Shown here piece by piece: positions 32,777-41,268 of a stretch of 41,268 bases of DNA. The position numbers and the translations under genes are program-made. Each line of letters starts with the position of its first letter. The stretch's first letter is position 1. Location of the stretch: assembly GCA_015233615.1 (NCBI GenBank), contig JADFXJ010000024.1, positions 1 through 41,268 of the forward strand, written 5' to 3'. The notes under the pieces are model-generated. The model worked only from the letters and a program-made list of their open reading frames with translations. It had not been told where the DNA came from and did no database searches. This DNA comes from Nitrospirota bacterium. Lineage in GTDB: Bacteria; Nitrospirota; Thermodesulfovibrionia; Thermodesulfovibrionales; Magnetobacteriaceae.

Positions 32777-32935
32777 TACCGTGATCAGTCAGAGGTGCGC
32801 TGCTATACTAAGTCAACTATAAAGAATGGTAAATGTAAGGTAAGTAGAAATGTCACAAAAGGATAATGTTGCGTATAGTATGTCCTCGCGGCTGGCATAC
32901 GGTAATCACCATCGGGTGAACGGTTACGAAATGTC
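32777..32935 (+). repeat. Possible small dispersed element related to 464-597
   Basis: Begins ttttaccgtgatcagtcaga and ends caccatcgggtgaacggttac. The locus at 464-597 begins ctttaccgtgatccgtcgg and ends caccatatcgggtgaacggt. The interiors differ. The end motifs are partly complementary to each other (ttaccgt/acggtaa). Confidence 0.35.
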
Positions 32936-33009
32936 TAATCAAGCCGGAGAGCCCGGGCGAACCTTCGAGATGTACGGAGCACGTGTTGACGGCACTTGAA
33001 GAAGGTGTG

Positions 33010-33362
33010 AAATTTAGTATGAAAGCCGTCTGCCGCCACCCCCCTACCCCCCGTGAGGAGGGTATTCGCGGGATGGTTTAGGCCGAATGCTTACTTTGGC
33101 GGTCCTGGGCTGTTCACTTTAACCGCAGCCTATGATTTAGCTTGTCAATCCCGATGTGGAAACCACCAACTGGAGAGCCGTATGCGGCCCAGGCGCCTGT
33201 ACGGTTCGGAGGTAGGGGAGGCGCAAGCCTTCCCTACCCCTATACGAAAAAGGGAAAGGACAGTAAGGGCAAGGGCAGATTCCGGGACTTGCCCGGAATG
33301 ATGAGAGGGGGCGGCTGACGGATACAGCCGGAATGCGTCATATCGATGTTGACTCGACACCA
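33010..33362 (+). mobile_element. Disrupted MITE with a group II intron 3' end inside
   Basis: The left part (33020-33080) matches the internal C-rich MITE block; the right end (gaatgcgtcatatcgatgtt then gactcgacacca, 33330-33362) matches the right terminal repeat of the element at 28849. Between them lies intron-like sequence (33110-33250). The arrangement suggests an intron fragment nested in a MITE, or successive insertions into one hot spot. Confidence 0.55.
33172..33246 (+). ncRNA. Group II intron domain V-VI remnant
   Basis: The sequence gagagccgtatgcggcccag then gcgcctgtacggttcgg (33173-33210) matches bacterial group II intron domain V (GAGCCGTATGC...GTACGGTTC). It is followed by a 12-bp stem (ggtaggggaggc / gccttccctacc) with a GCAA loop and cccctat, as expected for domain VI and the intron 3' end. 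The upstream aaaccaccaactggagagcc is also typical. No intron-encoded reverse transcriptase is present, so it is a 3' fragment. Confidence 0.65.
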
Positions 33363-33509
33363 GGCAACTTTCGGTCTTAAGCCAAAATAAAAATGTCCGA
33401 TATTGACGTAAAAGTAAGAATGTTTTATAGTTAGACATGAAGATTGTTACAATACCGGATGAAGGCCGGGTTTAGATTACAATAAATATTTTATTTATAT
33501 TTAACGACA

Positions 33510-33809
33510 TTGGCTGACATTACAAAAGAAGACATCAAGTCCATACTTTGGGCAAACAAAGAGGTTTTGAACCGTTACCGCGTTAAATCGATAGCTCTGT
33601 TCGGTTCATACGTAAGAAATGAGCAGCGGCAAGACAGCGATATTGATTTTCTTGTCGAGTTTACAGACAACACATATGATAATTTTATCAACCTGATTTT
33701 TTCGCTGGAAGAACTGTTTAAAAAAAGTGTTACCGTGGTGGGCGAAACGGATCTGAGTCCCTACATAAAACCATACGTACTGAAGGAAATGGAAAAAATT
33801 GAAGGATGA
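33510..33809 (+). CDS. mntA: MntA-type nucleotidyltransferase antitoxin (MNT domain)
   Basis: Small MNT protein of 99 aa. The catalytic motif GSYVRNEQRQDSDIDFLVEF fits GS-x10-DxD exactly, so the Asp pair is intact. MntA enzymes transfer AMP groups to a tyrosine of the partner HepT toxin and so neutralise it. The start is TTG 33510; no ATG is available in a suitable place. It overlaps the HepT frame by 11 bases. The pair is a self-contained toxin-antitoxin module in a region rich in defence remnants and mobile elements. Motifs are complete and the pair appears functional. Confidence 0.88.
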   Translation: MADITKEDIKSILWANKEVLNRYRVKSIALFGSYVRNEQRQDSDIDFLVEFTDNTYDNFINLIFSLEELFKKSVTVVGETDLSPYIKPYVLKEMEKIEG

Positions 33810-34122
33810 TATGGTTTTCGTCAATCACATCCTTGAAGAAACAGAATACTTGCTTAAAGAAGCAGAGGGGCTGACTTATGATGATTTATTGCATAATGAG
33901 ACATTGAAGCGTGCATTCATTCGAAGCCTTGAAATAATAGGTAAGGCGTCAAAAAATTTATCCGAACCCTTCAAGAAAAAACATGCCGGGATAAAATGGA
34001 AAGAGATGGCTGGATTGAGAGACAAACTTATTCATCACTACTTTGGGGTTAACTGGAAGATAGTATGGGACGTAATCATGAATAGGATCCCTGAACTTAA
34101 GAATAAACTGAAAGCTATTTAG
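33799..34122 (+). CDS. hepT: HepT-type HEPN toxin (DUF86)
   Basis: HEPN-domain protein of 107 aa, predicted all-helical. The RNase motif RDKLIHHYFG matches Rx4HxY: Arg, His and the Tyr that MntA modifies are all present. HEPN RNases cleave RNA and stop growth when freed. The start TTG 33799 gives MKDDMVFVNHILEE, matching the family's usual KDD beginning; ATG 33811 has a gaagga ribosome site and is an alternative. Translation is coupled to mntA by the overlap. No terminator is evident downstream. Confidence 0.88.
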   Translation: MKDDMVFVNHILEETEYLLKEAEGLTYDDLLHNETLKRAFIRSLEIIGKASKNLSEPFKKKHAGIKWKEMAGLRDKLIHHYFGVNWKIVWDVIMNRIPELKNKLKAI

Positions 34123-34568
34123 TCCGGGGGCCGATTCTGTTTTACGATTCTTCAGGAAATGGCCGCATCCGGAACACTTTTGGGACAGGCTATTTTATGG
34201 AACATATAGCCGGGAGCATCAAGAACTAAAACGAAGCCGCCTTTAGTCATCGTCTTTGTCGTCGATAGGGCAAACGGTCCAGACCGCCATTCCGACTAGT
34301 GTCCCGTCAAGCGTGAAATGTCGCATTCATTATGAACCGAGCCGTCATCGGGATTCGCTGGCCGGAAACTGTTCTTGTCCTTTCCTTGTCGTCATTCCCA
34401 CCCTTGCTGATATTCCAACCTCATACCGTTACCCACCCCACTGCGTCATCTTTCCGGCTAGAGCTTCGTCAGCCCGGCAGTGACGGACAGGACGGCAATG
34501 GCAAAAGAGTTGAGCATAGCGTAACTATTATTACTCTTATGACTTTGTATCAGGCATTATGCTTTATT
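34123..34568. other. Gene-free region with a MITE left end
   Basis: From 34297 the sequence tagtgtcccgtcaagcgtga then aatgtcgcattcattatgaaccgagccgtc matches the left terminus of the element at 28849 over about 55 bases. The right half and terminus are missing. Bases 34123-34290 and 34400-34560 show no gene. Confidence 0.6.
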
Positions 34569-34605
34569 TAAAAAGCCGCCATTTTTCGTATGGCGGCTTA
34601 ACTAT
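34569..34605 (-). terminator. Rho-independent terminator of the MFS transporter gene
   Basis: On the minus strand a perfect stem gccgccat/atggcggc with the loop acgaaaa is followed by tttttaaa. It lies about 40 bases past the stop of the transporter gene, in the correct orientation. Confidence 0.88.
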
Positions 34606-34641
34606 TATACAAATCTCGTATGACGATGCTTTAAGCTTTAA

Positions 34642-35946
34642 TTAAACGGTAACGTCCCTCATGGCCAGTGTCTCTTTGACCATCCTCCCGGGTTGTGGCC
34701 TTACGGGTTTTATCACTCTTACGAGAGAGCTTAACAAAGAACTCACAATCAGCAGAATGCCGGCCATGGCAAAGGAAGACGTAAAGCTACCGCTCCTTGC
34801 CGTAAGCATTTGAGATACCCTGCTCAACACGGCGCCACCCACGCCCCACGCCGTAAAAAGCAGTCCGTAATTTAAACCGAAGTTCTTGAGTCCCCACTGG
34901 TCTTTAACGTAAGAGGGAAACAACGAAAGATTCGTGCCATAGTTAAATCCAATAAACGTCGCAAGTAGTACGAGCAGGACGGGACCCGTCGCTTCGTTCC
35001 TAACAATGTAAATAGAGGCAAACATCATCAGGGCCTGGAAACCGTGCATGAGAGCGAGCGTGTAACTTCGCCCGATCTTGTCGGACAACGTGCCGGCCAC
35101 AACCCTGCCCCCGGCATTACCGACGGCCATTATAGCAACCGCAATAAAGGCCGCTTCCCCCATGCTTTTTTTAGCCATTGCCGCAACGCTGCCGATTATC
35201 ATCAGCCCTGCTCCCGCGCCGATAAAATATATCGTCCACAGAATCCAGAAAGCCGGGGTTTTCAACATTTCCGAGGTAGTGGCATAATTTAACGGCGCTC
35301 CTGCGGGGTTCCTTCCTCCTCCGGTACGCGTCTCCTGCGGAACGTACCCTGAGGGTGGATTTATCAGAAACCTTGAAAAAATCGTTAAGGCAACCAAAAA
35401 AGAGATACCGAAAAACATCATCGTTTTCTGAAGTCCCCAGGTACCGATAAGATGTGTCGAAAGCGGAGCGATATACACGGAGGCCAATCCAAAACCGGAC
35501 ACTACGATGCCTGCAATCATTCCCGTCTTCGAAGGTGGAAACCATTTAAGCGCCGGCGGCGTTGCCGATGAATACCCAAAACCTATGCCGCATCCGGCAA
35601 GAACTCCGAATCCTGCCACCCAGCTTACGTAACTCGTGGTTTGCGATATCCATATAAATCCCGCTCCTACGAGTATGCCGCCAATCAGTGCCGTTATCTT
35701 CGGCCCATACTTGTCCTGGCACTTGCCGGCAAGTATCATAGAAAAGGCAAACACCAGGCAACAGACGGAATACGGGTCGTTAAGCGCGTCAAGGCTCCAG
35801 TTAAATCCACCGACGGCTTTGCTTTCGATAGATTGTTTTATGGAAACCTTAAATATGCTCCATGTATACAAAATCCCAAGGGCAAGATTGATAAAAGTGC
35901 CGGCAAACGCAACGAGCCACCCTTTATTTTCATATTTCTCAGCCAT
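34642..35946 (-). CDS. MFS transporter, oxalate/formate antiporter (OFA) family
   Basis: Inner-membrane protein of 434 aa with twelve hydrophobic segments. WLVAFAGTFINLALGILYTWSIF is the OFA-type first helix. GKCQDKYGPKITALIGG is the MFS loop 2-3 motif, and GFGYSSATPPALKWFPPSKTGMIAGIVVSGFGL is a strong OFA signature. The family includes oxalate/formate exchangers and many carboxylate transporters; the substrate cannot be assigned. ATG 35946 is preceded by gggaggga 6 bases upstream. It is a single gene ending in a clear terminator. Confidence 0.88.
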   Translation of the reverse strand: MAEKYENKGWLVAFAGTFINLALGILYTWSIFKVSIKQSIESKAVGGFNWSLDALNDPYSVCCLVFAFSMILAGKCQDKYGPKITALIGGILVGAGFIWISQTTSYVSWVAGFGVLAGCGIGFGYSSATPPALKWFPPSKTGMIAGIVVSGFGLASVYIAPLSTHLIGTWGLQKTMMFFGISFLVALTIFSRFLINPPSGYVPQETRTGGGRNPAGAPLNYATTSEMLKTPAFWILWTIYFIGAGAGLMIIGSVAAMAKKSMGEAAFIAVAIMAVGNAGGRVVAGTLSDKIGRSYTLALMHGFQALMMFASIYIVRNEATGPVLLVLLATFIGFNYGTNLSLFPSYVKDQWGLKNFGLNYGLLFTAWGVGGAVLSRVSQMLTARSGSFTSSFAMAGILLIVSSLLSSLVRVIKPVRPQPGRMVKETLAMRDVTV

Positions 35947-36154
35947 ACTTCCCTCCCTGCGCCATATCGTTTACCTGCCCTCTATCGTTTAATCATACCG
36001 ATTAACCACCCTATAACTTATTATAGCATTTTGTAAGCTTATTTTCGGGAAAGAAACGCCGGACAAAGATTCCGTTTTTTTTTGATCGCTTAATTTTTAT
36101 TGCTTAATATAATTACACCGATTATATACCGACTACTTACTGACTCAATCCATC

Positions 36155-36604
36155 TCAATCCACCGGCAGCGAGGGTTCCGCCTGAGGTTCCTGAGTCGCC
36201 TGAGACGCTTGTGGGAGGATGTTGTTTTTTTGCAGAACCTGCATCAGTTCGCTTACTTCTATCGGCTTATAGAGATACGCCATGCAACTCGTCTTATGAA
36301 GCTCAAAAATCTCCCTGGAAATCCCAAGACCGGTCATGATTATAATCTTCGTCTGCGAGTCCTTCTCTATGCCCAAACTAAACTCCAGATCGCGGATGGC
36401 ACTGTACGTCTCAAATCCGTTCAATCCCGGCATGACAACGTCCATAATTAAAATGTCGAATGGCTCTCCCTCATCGTAAGCAATTTTTACAAATTCGAGG
36501 GCATCGTAACCGTTTGTAGCCGAGACACATTGGCCAAAGCGTGAGAACAATCTTTTCAGCATTTTAACCGTCACAACTTCATCATCTACGACTAAAGTTT
36601 TCAT
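36155..36604 (-). CDS. Single-domain response regulator (CheY-like receiver)
   Basis: Receiver-only protein of 149 aa. LVVDDE gives the acidic pair Asp7/Asp8, Asp55 in LIMDVVMPG is the phosphorylation site, Thr91 (IIMTG) and Lys113 (YLYKPI) complete the switch. There is no output domain; the last ~25 residues are a disordered Gln/Pro/Glu tail (QASQATQEPQAEPS). Its kinase is not obvious; the hybrid kinase at 38283 is the nearest candidate. It is preceded by a degenerate 15-bp tandem repeat. Confidence 0.88.
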   Translation of the reverse strand: MKTLVVDDEVVTVKMLKRLFSRFGQCVSATNGYDALEFVKIAYDEGEPFDILIMDVVMPGLNGFETYSAIRDLEFSLGIEKDSQTKIIIMTGLGISREIFELHKTSCMAYLYKPIEVSELMQVLQKNNILPQASQATQEPQAEPSLPVD

Positions 36605-36636
36605 AACCGACCTACCTCACACTACACATTCTAAAA

Positions 36637-36745
36637 TATTACGGCTAAAATATTATGGATAAATCATCATGGTTAAATCGTCGTCGGTAACATTATCATG
36701 GTAACGTCATTATGGGTAAGACCATCAAGGGATCGATGGAATAAG
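36637..36745. repeat. Degenerate 14-15-bp tandem repeat upstream of the CheY-like gene
   Basis: Six or seven copies of an atyatggntaa unit with 3-5-base spacers (attatggataaatc, atcatggttaaatc, gtcgtcggtaacatt, atcatggtaacgtc, attatgggtaagacc) lie between the 107-aa gene and the receiver gene. They could be operator repeats, but slipped duplication of the intergenic DNA is as likely. Confidence 0.65.
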
Positions 36746-36774
36746 CCTACCATGGACCCCCAAACGGCCAATGC

Positions 36775-37098
36775 TTAGTTTTTGTGCCTGTTGATAAACG
36801 GATTATCTGCCAGCATTTTATCTAATTTCACTTTAACGTCTTCCACGCTGCCGTCGGTATCGCCCATGGCGATGGTAGTCCATCCGGCCAGTTTGTTCAA
36901 CTCGTTTACCATTACGGAAACGGCCCTCTCATAGCCACTGGTCTCTGCCTCTTCTATGCCGCTAAGCATTATCAGCAGGGTGTATTTGGCTATGTTTTCC
37001 ATTATCGATACTTTTTTTGATAATTCTTTTAAAATATCGCCATCTTGTCCCATGAACCGATTTGCAGCCGGAGGATTGCTTTCGCCTTGCTTTTCCAT
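36775..37098 (-). CDS. Unknown 107-aa helical protein between two response regulators
   Basis: I do not recognise this protein. It has 107 aa and an excellent ribosome site (aaaggagg) 6 bases before ATG 37098, which supports translation. The N-terminus is polar; residues 23-50 (DILKELSKKVSIMENIAKYTLLIMLSGI) and 55-80 (SGYERAVSVMVNELNKLAGWT) look amphipathic-helical, and there is no signal peptide or membrane segment. It sits directly upstream of the CheY-like gene on the same strand with a 170-base gap, so the two may be co-transcribed. It might be a helical partner of the receiver, but nothing proves it. Confidence 0.55.
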   Translation of the reverse strand: MEKQGESNPPAANRFMGQDGDILKELSKKVSIMENIAKYTLLIMLSGIEEAETSGYERAVSVMVNELNKLAGWTTIAMGDTDGSVEDVKVKLDKMLADNPFINRHKN

Positions 37099-37437
37099 CC
37101 GATACCTCCTTTACGTTGTTGACCGTGCCCATTGCCTGAGCAGTTTCCGCGATATGTACCATAAGCCATGCTTTAACCGGCGCAATATGTGTTACCGCTC
37201 AAACTAATCCGCTACTTAACCTGGTGCCGCAACAGTTCTCAAATGACTTTTTGTGAAGGGACGTGTCTTTACCATCGCCTCATCCTGCCGAATCCACCCT
37301 GTCTATTTATTTTGACCTTATAGCTCGATATTTTTCAAGCATTAATATTTAAAAATTTTTCAACCGTTAGAATATCCCCTTGCGCATGACAAAGACTCCC
37401 CGTCGCTATACCGCAGTCCACTACCGGAGGATAACGT
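37099..37437. other. Gene-free region, AT-rich
   Basis: Between the OmpR-type regulator stop and the 107-aa gene no coding frame is convincing. The AT-rich stretch 37318-37370 (ttttcaagcattaatattta) could hold the promoter of the 107-aa gene. No hairpin with a T-run was seen. Confidence 0.4.
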
Positions 37438-38082
37438 TCAATCCAATTTGTAACCTCTGCCCTTGTAAGTGGTCAGCACGTCTTTGGGAAGTACTTTTCG
37501 GAGTATTTTGACGTAGGTACGCACCGCTTCGTCCCCTATAGCTTTATCGCCCCATACGTAACCAATTATCGTATCGGGGCTGACTACCTGCCCGCGGTGC
37601 TTTACCAGGTAAGAGAGCAGAGACCATGCTCGTTTCGAAAGGCTCACCTCGCGGCCATTGACGTACAACACCTCGCCGTCGAGATCCACGGTGGCACCGC
37701 CTATTTTTACGACCCTCTGAACGTGTACCTTGTTGGACAGTGCCCTTAACCGTATGAGGAGTTCCCTGATGTCGAAAGGTTTCGTCAGATAGTCGTCGGC
37801 ACCGAGGGAAAAACAGGTCTCCTTGTCGTTTATCGAGTTTTTGGCGGTAAGCACAAGCACGGGCGTAGTTAGTCCCCTGGCCCTTATACGTTTGAGAATG
37901 TCTTCGCCCCTTACGAAACGAAGCATAAGATCGAGAATCATAGCGTCGTACGTATTGATTGACAAACAGGATTCGTATTCCATTTCGTCTAATAAACACT
38001 CGGCGGATATACCTTTAGACTCCAGGTAAGCCTTAAGGCTTTCGCGCAGTATCTTGTCGTCCTCTATGAGAAGCACTTTCAT
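37438..38082 (-). CDS. OmpR/PhoB-family response regulator
   Basis: Two-domain regulator of 214 aa. The receiver domain has Glu7/Asp8/Asp9, phospho-acceptor Asp51 (MILDLMLR), Thr79 and Lys101 (DDYLTKPF). The C-terminal winged helix (about 125-214) contains LSKRAWSLLSYLVKHRGQVVSP and DEAVRTYVKILRKVL, ending in GRGYKLD as in all OmpR-type proteins. The frame is open to 38181, but the family starts at MKVLLIEDD, so ATG 38082 is used. It is divergent from the hybrid kinase gene; the ~200-base gap probably holds both promoters. The kinase is a plausible partner but has its own receiver. Confidence 0.92.
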   Translation of the reverse strand: MKVLLIEDDKILRESLKAYLESKGISAECLLDEMEYESCLSINTYDAMILDLMLRFVRGEDILKRIRARGLTTPVLVLTAKNSINDKETCFSLGADDYLTKPFDIRELLIRLRALSNKVHVQRVVKIGGATVDLDGEVLYVNGREVSLSKRAWSLLSYLVKHRGQVVSPDTIIGYVWGDKAIGDEAVRTYVKILRKVLPKDVLTTYKGRGYKLD

Positions 38083-38282
38083 ATGTATATAGTATAACAT
38101 CCGTGAGGCAGGTTGGACAATGTCGGACATTATTGCCGGGACATTATAGCGGGCGCTATATCGTAAAAAGTTGGTTATCACCGGATTATCGATGCATATC
38201 TATATTTTTTCTTACAAATAAAATGTTAAAATCACTGATAGGCCTCAATAATATTATTACGAACAAGGCGGGGTTTTCATTA

Positions 38283-41084
38283 ATGGCAGAAATGGCGGAT
38301 AAAGAAGACATTGCAAAACGTCTTGCAGGCGACGTTACAAGTTACGCCGGAGTGCGGCCCGTTATGCAACCTTCATTTTCTTCCGGATCTTTTTCTACCG
38401 ATTCGTTCGAAACGGTTTTAGACAACACTGCCGTAGCGATTGCGGTAATAAGCCCCCAAATGGAATTACTGTGGCTTAACGGGAGTGCCTCAGTCCGCTT
38501 TCCCCTGGCAAACCTGGCCGAAAAGCAAAAATGCTATGGTCTTTTCTTTGGAACCGACAGAAACGGCGTCTGCGACAATTGCCCGGTTATAGCCTCGATA
38601 CGCAGTGGAAATATAGAGAGCTCGGAAACCGGCGTTTGTCTTGACGGTTTAGTGTATAAAAAAACCGCGTCTCCAATAAAGGACGAATCTGGGAAAATCA
38701 GGTACTTCGTGCTGACTATGGAGGACGCTACCCCGCTGAAAGCGGCCCGGGAATCTATTATTAAGGCCGAAAAACTGTATAACGACATATTCCAGAAGAC
38801 CCCCGTATCGATATGGGAAGAGGATATCTCCGGGCTAAAAGCTCTCCTGAAAACAATCCCGGCCGAAAGTGTCGAAGACTACCGGCGCTATTTTAAAGAA
38901 AATCCAATGTTTGTCCTCGATGCGGCACAGAGGATCAAAGTCATCGACGTAAACGACGAGACACTCCAGATGTATGACGCAAAGTCTAAGGATGAACTGA
39001 AGGAGTCCCTCACAAAGGTGTTTGCCCCGGAGTCTTACGGCCAATTTCAGGAGGAACTGGCCCGTATCGCCGCCGGAGAAACCCACGTCGAGATGGAAGC
39101 GGTAAACATAACCCTCACCGGCAGGCGCATAGACGTATTCATCAGGATATTCGTGCCCTTCAAAGACATCGAGCCGGAGAGGATGCTTCTGACTATCGTG
39201 GATATAACGGAGAAGAAAAAAGCCGCACGCTCATTAATGGTAAGGGAAAAGGCTATAGAGTCATCCATTAATGGAATAGTCATCTACGACCTGGAAGGCA
39301 TGCTGACTTACGTTAACAAAGCCTTCCTGCAAATGTGGGGCTACGGGTCCACCGAAGAGGTTATAGGGTGTAAATTCAGCCGGTTCTGGCGCCCCTGCAA
39401 AACGTTGGACGAAATGTATACGGCATTGTCGGAGGGTGCCCAATGGGAAGGAGAGCTGAGCGCACTCAGGAAAGACGGAAGCGAATTCGATTGCCGGGTC
39501 TCGGTGAACGTGGTCAAAGACGACGATAACTCCACCCTGAGTTACATGGGGTCTTTCATAGACGTTACCAACAAGAAGGTCTACGAAAAGCAGTTGCAAA
39601 AGCTCTCGCAGACGGTGGAGCAAAGCCCCAGCATGGTGGTAATAACCGACACCGCCGCCAGAATAGAGTACGTCAACGGAAAATTCACGGAGGTAACGGG
39701 CTATTCCATGGAGGAAATAGCGGGCAAAACCCCCCGTTTGCTGAAGTCCGACTTCACGACCAGGGAAGAGTACGACAAGCTTTGGCGCGTCATTACCTCG
39801 GGCAAAGAGTGGCGCGGCGAGTTCCAGAACAAGAAGAAAAACGGGGAATTATATTCCGAGTTTGCCACCATCTTTTCGATAAAAGACCCGTACGGCAATA
39901 TAACCAACTACCTGAAGGTCTCCGAAGACCTTACGGAAAAGAAGAAGCTGGAGGCACAGCTTCTGCAGTCCCAGAAGATGGAGTCAATAGGGCTTCTGGC
40001 CGGGGGCGTTGCCCACGACTTCAACAACATATTGACGGCCATCAGCAGTTACGTTTATCTATTGAAAAAAACGGCGGGCGGCGACGAAGCTTTCCTGAAA
40101 TTCGTGGAGGGAATAGAAAGCTCCGCCAACAGGGCGTCCAACCTGACAAACAGCCTGCTGGCCTTCAGCAGAAAGCAGTCCATAAAACCCAGGGCCGTAT
40201 CTATAAACGAACTCGTCATCAATATGAAGCAGCTCCTGTCGAGGCTGATAGGAGAACAGATCAGGTTCAACATAGCCCTGTCCAAAAAAGATCCGATCAT
40301 AAAGGCCGACCTTAACCAGCTCGAGCAGATGCTCGTAAACTTTACGATCAACGCCAGAGACGCCATGCCCGACGGCGGGGTTCTGTCGGTTTCTACGAAT
40401 ATCGTTGAGATAAACGAAACGTACATGACCGGCAACGACAATGGAGGTATGCTTGCTTACGCCATGGTCTCGGTCTCCGACACGGGCATAGGCATGGACA
40501 GGGATACGCAGAGTAAGATATTCGAGCCGTTCTTCACTACCAAACCCAACGGCACCGGCCTGGGACTGTCGACGGTCTACGGGATAGTCAGGCAAAATCA
40601 TGGAAACGTAAGCGTATACAGCGAGCCCGGCTCGGGCACTACCTTTAAGGTATATTTTCCGGTCGTCAAGTCGGCGTTAGAGGAGGAGGAAAAGGCCGTA
40701 ATATCCATAAAGCGCGGGAGTGAGACCATACTGCTGGCGGAGGATGACACGGAGGTCAGGGTAATCTCGCGCTCCGTACTGGAAGGCGCCGGCTACAAGG
40801 TAATCGAAGCCGTCGACGGCAAAGACGTGCTGATGAAGTTCACCGACCACAAAGATGAGCTTCAACTGGTAATACTCGACGTATTAATGCCCGAAACGAG
40901 CGGAAAGATTGCCCTGGAAGAGATCAGAAAGCTCAAGCCGGACATGAAAGCTCTCTTCATAAGCGGCTACACGCATGACATACTTAGGGAAAAGGGCGCC
41001 ATCGAGGATAACACGAACTTCATCACCAAGCCTTATAGTCCCACCCAGTTGCTGGGCAAAATCAGGGAAGAGCTTGACAGGTAA
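38283..41084 (+). CDS. Hybrid histidine kinase with four PAS-like domains and a C-terminal receiver
   Basis: Protein of about 933 aa, no membrane helices seen, so probably cytoplasmic. Four PAS-like sensor modules occupy about residues 40-170, 175-315, 330-450 and 455-570; the third and fourth have clear GxxxxxN/GY signatures ([24 protein letters not shown]). HisKA follows with His578 in [11 protein letters not shown], then HATPase ([27 protein letters not shown]) and a receiver with Asp866 ([10 protein letters not shown]) and Lys in ITKPYSP. The HDFNN type belongs to the HPK4-like kinases. The first PAS has a CxNCP motif (CDNCPV) of a kind often linked to redox or metal sensing; this is only suggestive. 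ATG 38283 follows aaggcgggg; the frame is open from GTG 38103 but the extra residues look non-coding. Confidence 0.9.
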   Translation: MAEMADKEDIAKRLAGDVTSYAGVRPVMQPSFSSGSFSTDSFETVLDNTAVAIAVISPQMELLWLNGSASVRFPLANLAEKQKCYGLFFGTDRNGVCDNCPVIASIRSGNIESSETGVCLDGLVYKKTASPIKDESGKIRYFVLTMEDATPLKAARESIIKAEKLYNDIFQKTPVSIWEEDISGLKALLKTIPAESVEDYRRYFKENPMFVLDAAQRIKVIDVNDETLQMYDAKSKDELKESLTKVFAPESYGQFQEELARIAAGETHVEMEAVNITLTGRRIDVFIRIFVPFKDIEPERMLLTIVDITEKKKAARSLMVREKAIESSINGIVIYDLEGMLTYVNKAFLQMWGYGSTEEVIGCKFSRFWRPCKTLDEMYTALSEGAQWEGELSALRKDGSEFDCRVSVNVVKDDDNSTLSYMGSFIDVTNKKVYEKQLQKLSQTVEQSPSMVVITDTAARIEYVNGKFTEVTGYSMEEIAGKTPRLLKSDFTTREEYDKLWRVITSGKEWRGEFQNKKKNGELYSEFATIFSIKDPYGNITNYLKVSEDLTEKKKLEAQLLQSQKMESIGLLAGGVAHDFNNILTAISSYVYLLKKTAGGDEAFLKFVEGIESSANRASNLTNSLLAFSRKQSIKPRAVSINELVINMKQLLSRLIGEQIRFNIALSKKDPIIKADLNQLEQMLVNFTINARDAMPDGGVLSVSTNIVEINETYMTGNDNGGMLAYAMVSVSDTGIGMDRDTQSKIFEPFFTTKPNGTGLGLSTVYGIVRQNHGNVSVYSEPGSGTTFKVYFPVVKSALEEEEKAVISIKRGSETILLAEDDTEVRVISRSVLEGAGYKVIEAVDGKDVLMKFTDHKDELQLVILDVLMPETSGKIALEEIRKLKPDMKALFISGYTHDILREKGAIEDNTNFITKPYSPTQLLGKIREELDR

Positions 41085-41268
41085 CCAATACCTGACAAAC
41101 GATTCACTTCGACGGTTATATTTAAGCGGCCCAGCGCTTTCCTGACGGCTCTTTGCAAACCGACGAGGGCCTCCATATATTGGCAGATGGTTTCCATATC
41201 GATAATATATCACCTGCTTTTAAGTTTTGTCTATAAAGGTAACTTAACGGCCGTCGCACAGGCGAATT
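41085..41268. other. End of window, no supported gene
   Basis: A minus-strand frame starting at ATG 41197 (METICQYMEALVGLQ) runs 54 codons into the kinase gene; its first half looks gene-like but it has no clear homology, and it may be the beginning of a truncated gene. AGGTGA lies 12 bases upstream of the ATG. Confidence 0.3.

Noticed and set aside
33436-33474. Short frame MKIVTIPDEGRV upstream of mntA
   Set aside because: Twelve codons and no recognisable partner; could be an antitoxin stump but is too short to support.
41033-41197. Minus-strand frame METICQYMEAL...
   Set aside because: Only 54 codons, most of it inside the kinase gene on the other strand; the beginning could belong to a truncated gene but nothing confirms it.

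Overview
The window looks like a contig from a Gram-negative, LPS-bearing, probably uncultured bacterium. The envelope genes (TolC- and FadL-type outer-membrane proteins, heptosyltransferases, a WaaG-like transferase, an O-antigen ligase-like protein, lipoproteins) show two membranes. The gene content (secreted NHL-propeller proteins, cyclase-CHAT fusions, many PAS-histidine kinase domains, MNT/HEPN modules) and the mid-range base composition suggest Nitrospirota (Magnetobacterium/Thermodesulfovibrio side) or Desulfobacterota. That placement is inference; no rRNA or marker gene is present. No tRNA, rRNA or CRISPR array was seen.

Layout. 0-0.8 kb: decayed end of an FG-GAP/VCBS-repeat gene plus intergenic repeats. 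0.8-3.9 kb (+): NlpC/P60 lipoprotein, GalU and a TolC-like protein. 4.0-8.2 kb (-): O-antigen ligase-like protein, GT4 transferase, and two GT2 transferases in a tightly coupled operon. 8.4-8.8 kb: small coiled-coil membrane protein. 9.2-23.3 kb (-): the most unusual locus, six genes on one strand. In transcription order they are a secreted NHL-propeller/clan-CD (C13-like) cysteine protease, a FadL/PorV-like outer-membrane protein, a secreted PPC-domain protein, a membrane protein fusing a class III nucleotide cyclase to a CHAT caspase-like domain and a periplasmic CsgG/FlgT-like tail, a TPR lipoprotein with a similar tail, and a second NHL/C13-like protease. Both proteases and the PPC protein share one C-terminal domain. 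The architecture suggests an envelope-spanning signalling or proteolytic system, with caspase-fold proteins on both sides of the inner membrane and cAMP as the likely output. 24.0-28.8 kb (-): LPS-core operon (WaaG-like GT4, two GT9 heptosyltransferases, GT4).

29-34.1 kb is an accessory, repeat-rich stretch: a metallopeptidase-fold protein whose catalytic Glu is replaced by Gln, a DUF7309/DUF6930-like protein, a HicB gene with a HicA stump, a frameshifted and truncated SEFIR-FGE fusion, an apparently intact MntA/HepT pair, TA-flanked MITE-like elements and a group II intron 3' remnant. 34.6-41.1 kb: an OFA-family MFS transporter, a lone receiver protein, an unknown 107-aa protein, an OmpR-type regulator and a divergent four-PAS hybrid histidine kinase.

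A cross-cutting pattern is micro-duplication of 11-23 bp at translation starts. Several genes (starts near 5802, 14619, 25199, 26364, 27601, 28772) have two or three tandem copies of their start region or leader. In three glycosyltransferase junctions this creates mini-ORFs that overlap the next start, which looks like tandem translational couplers.
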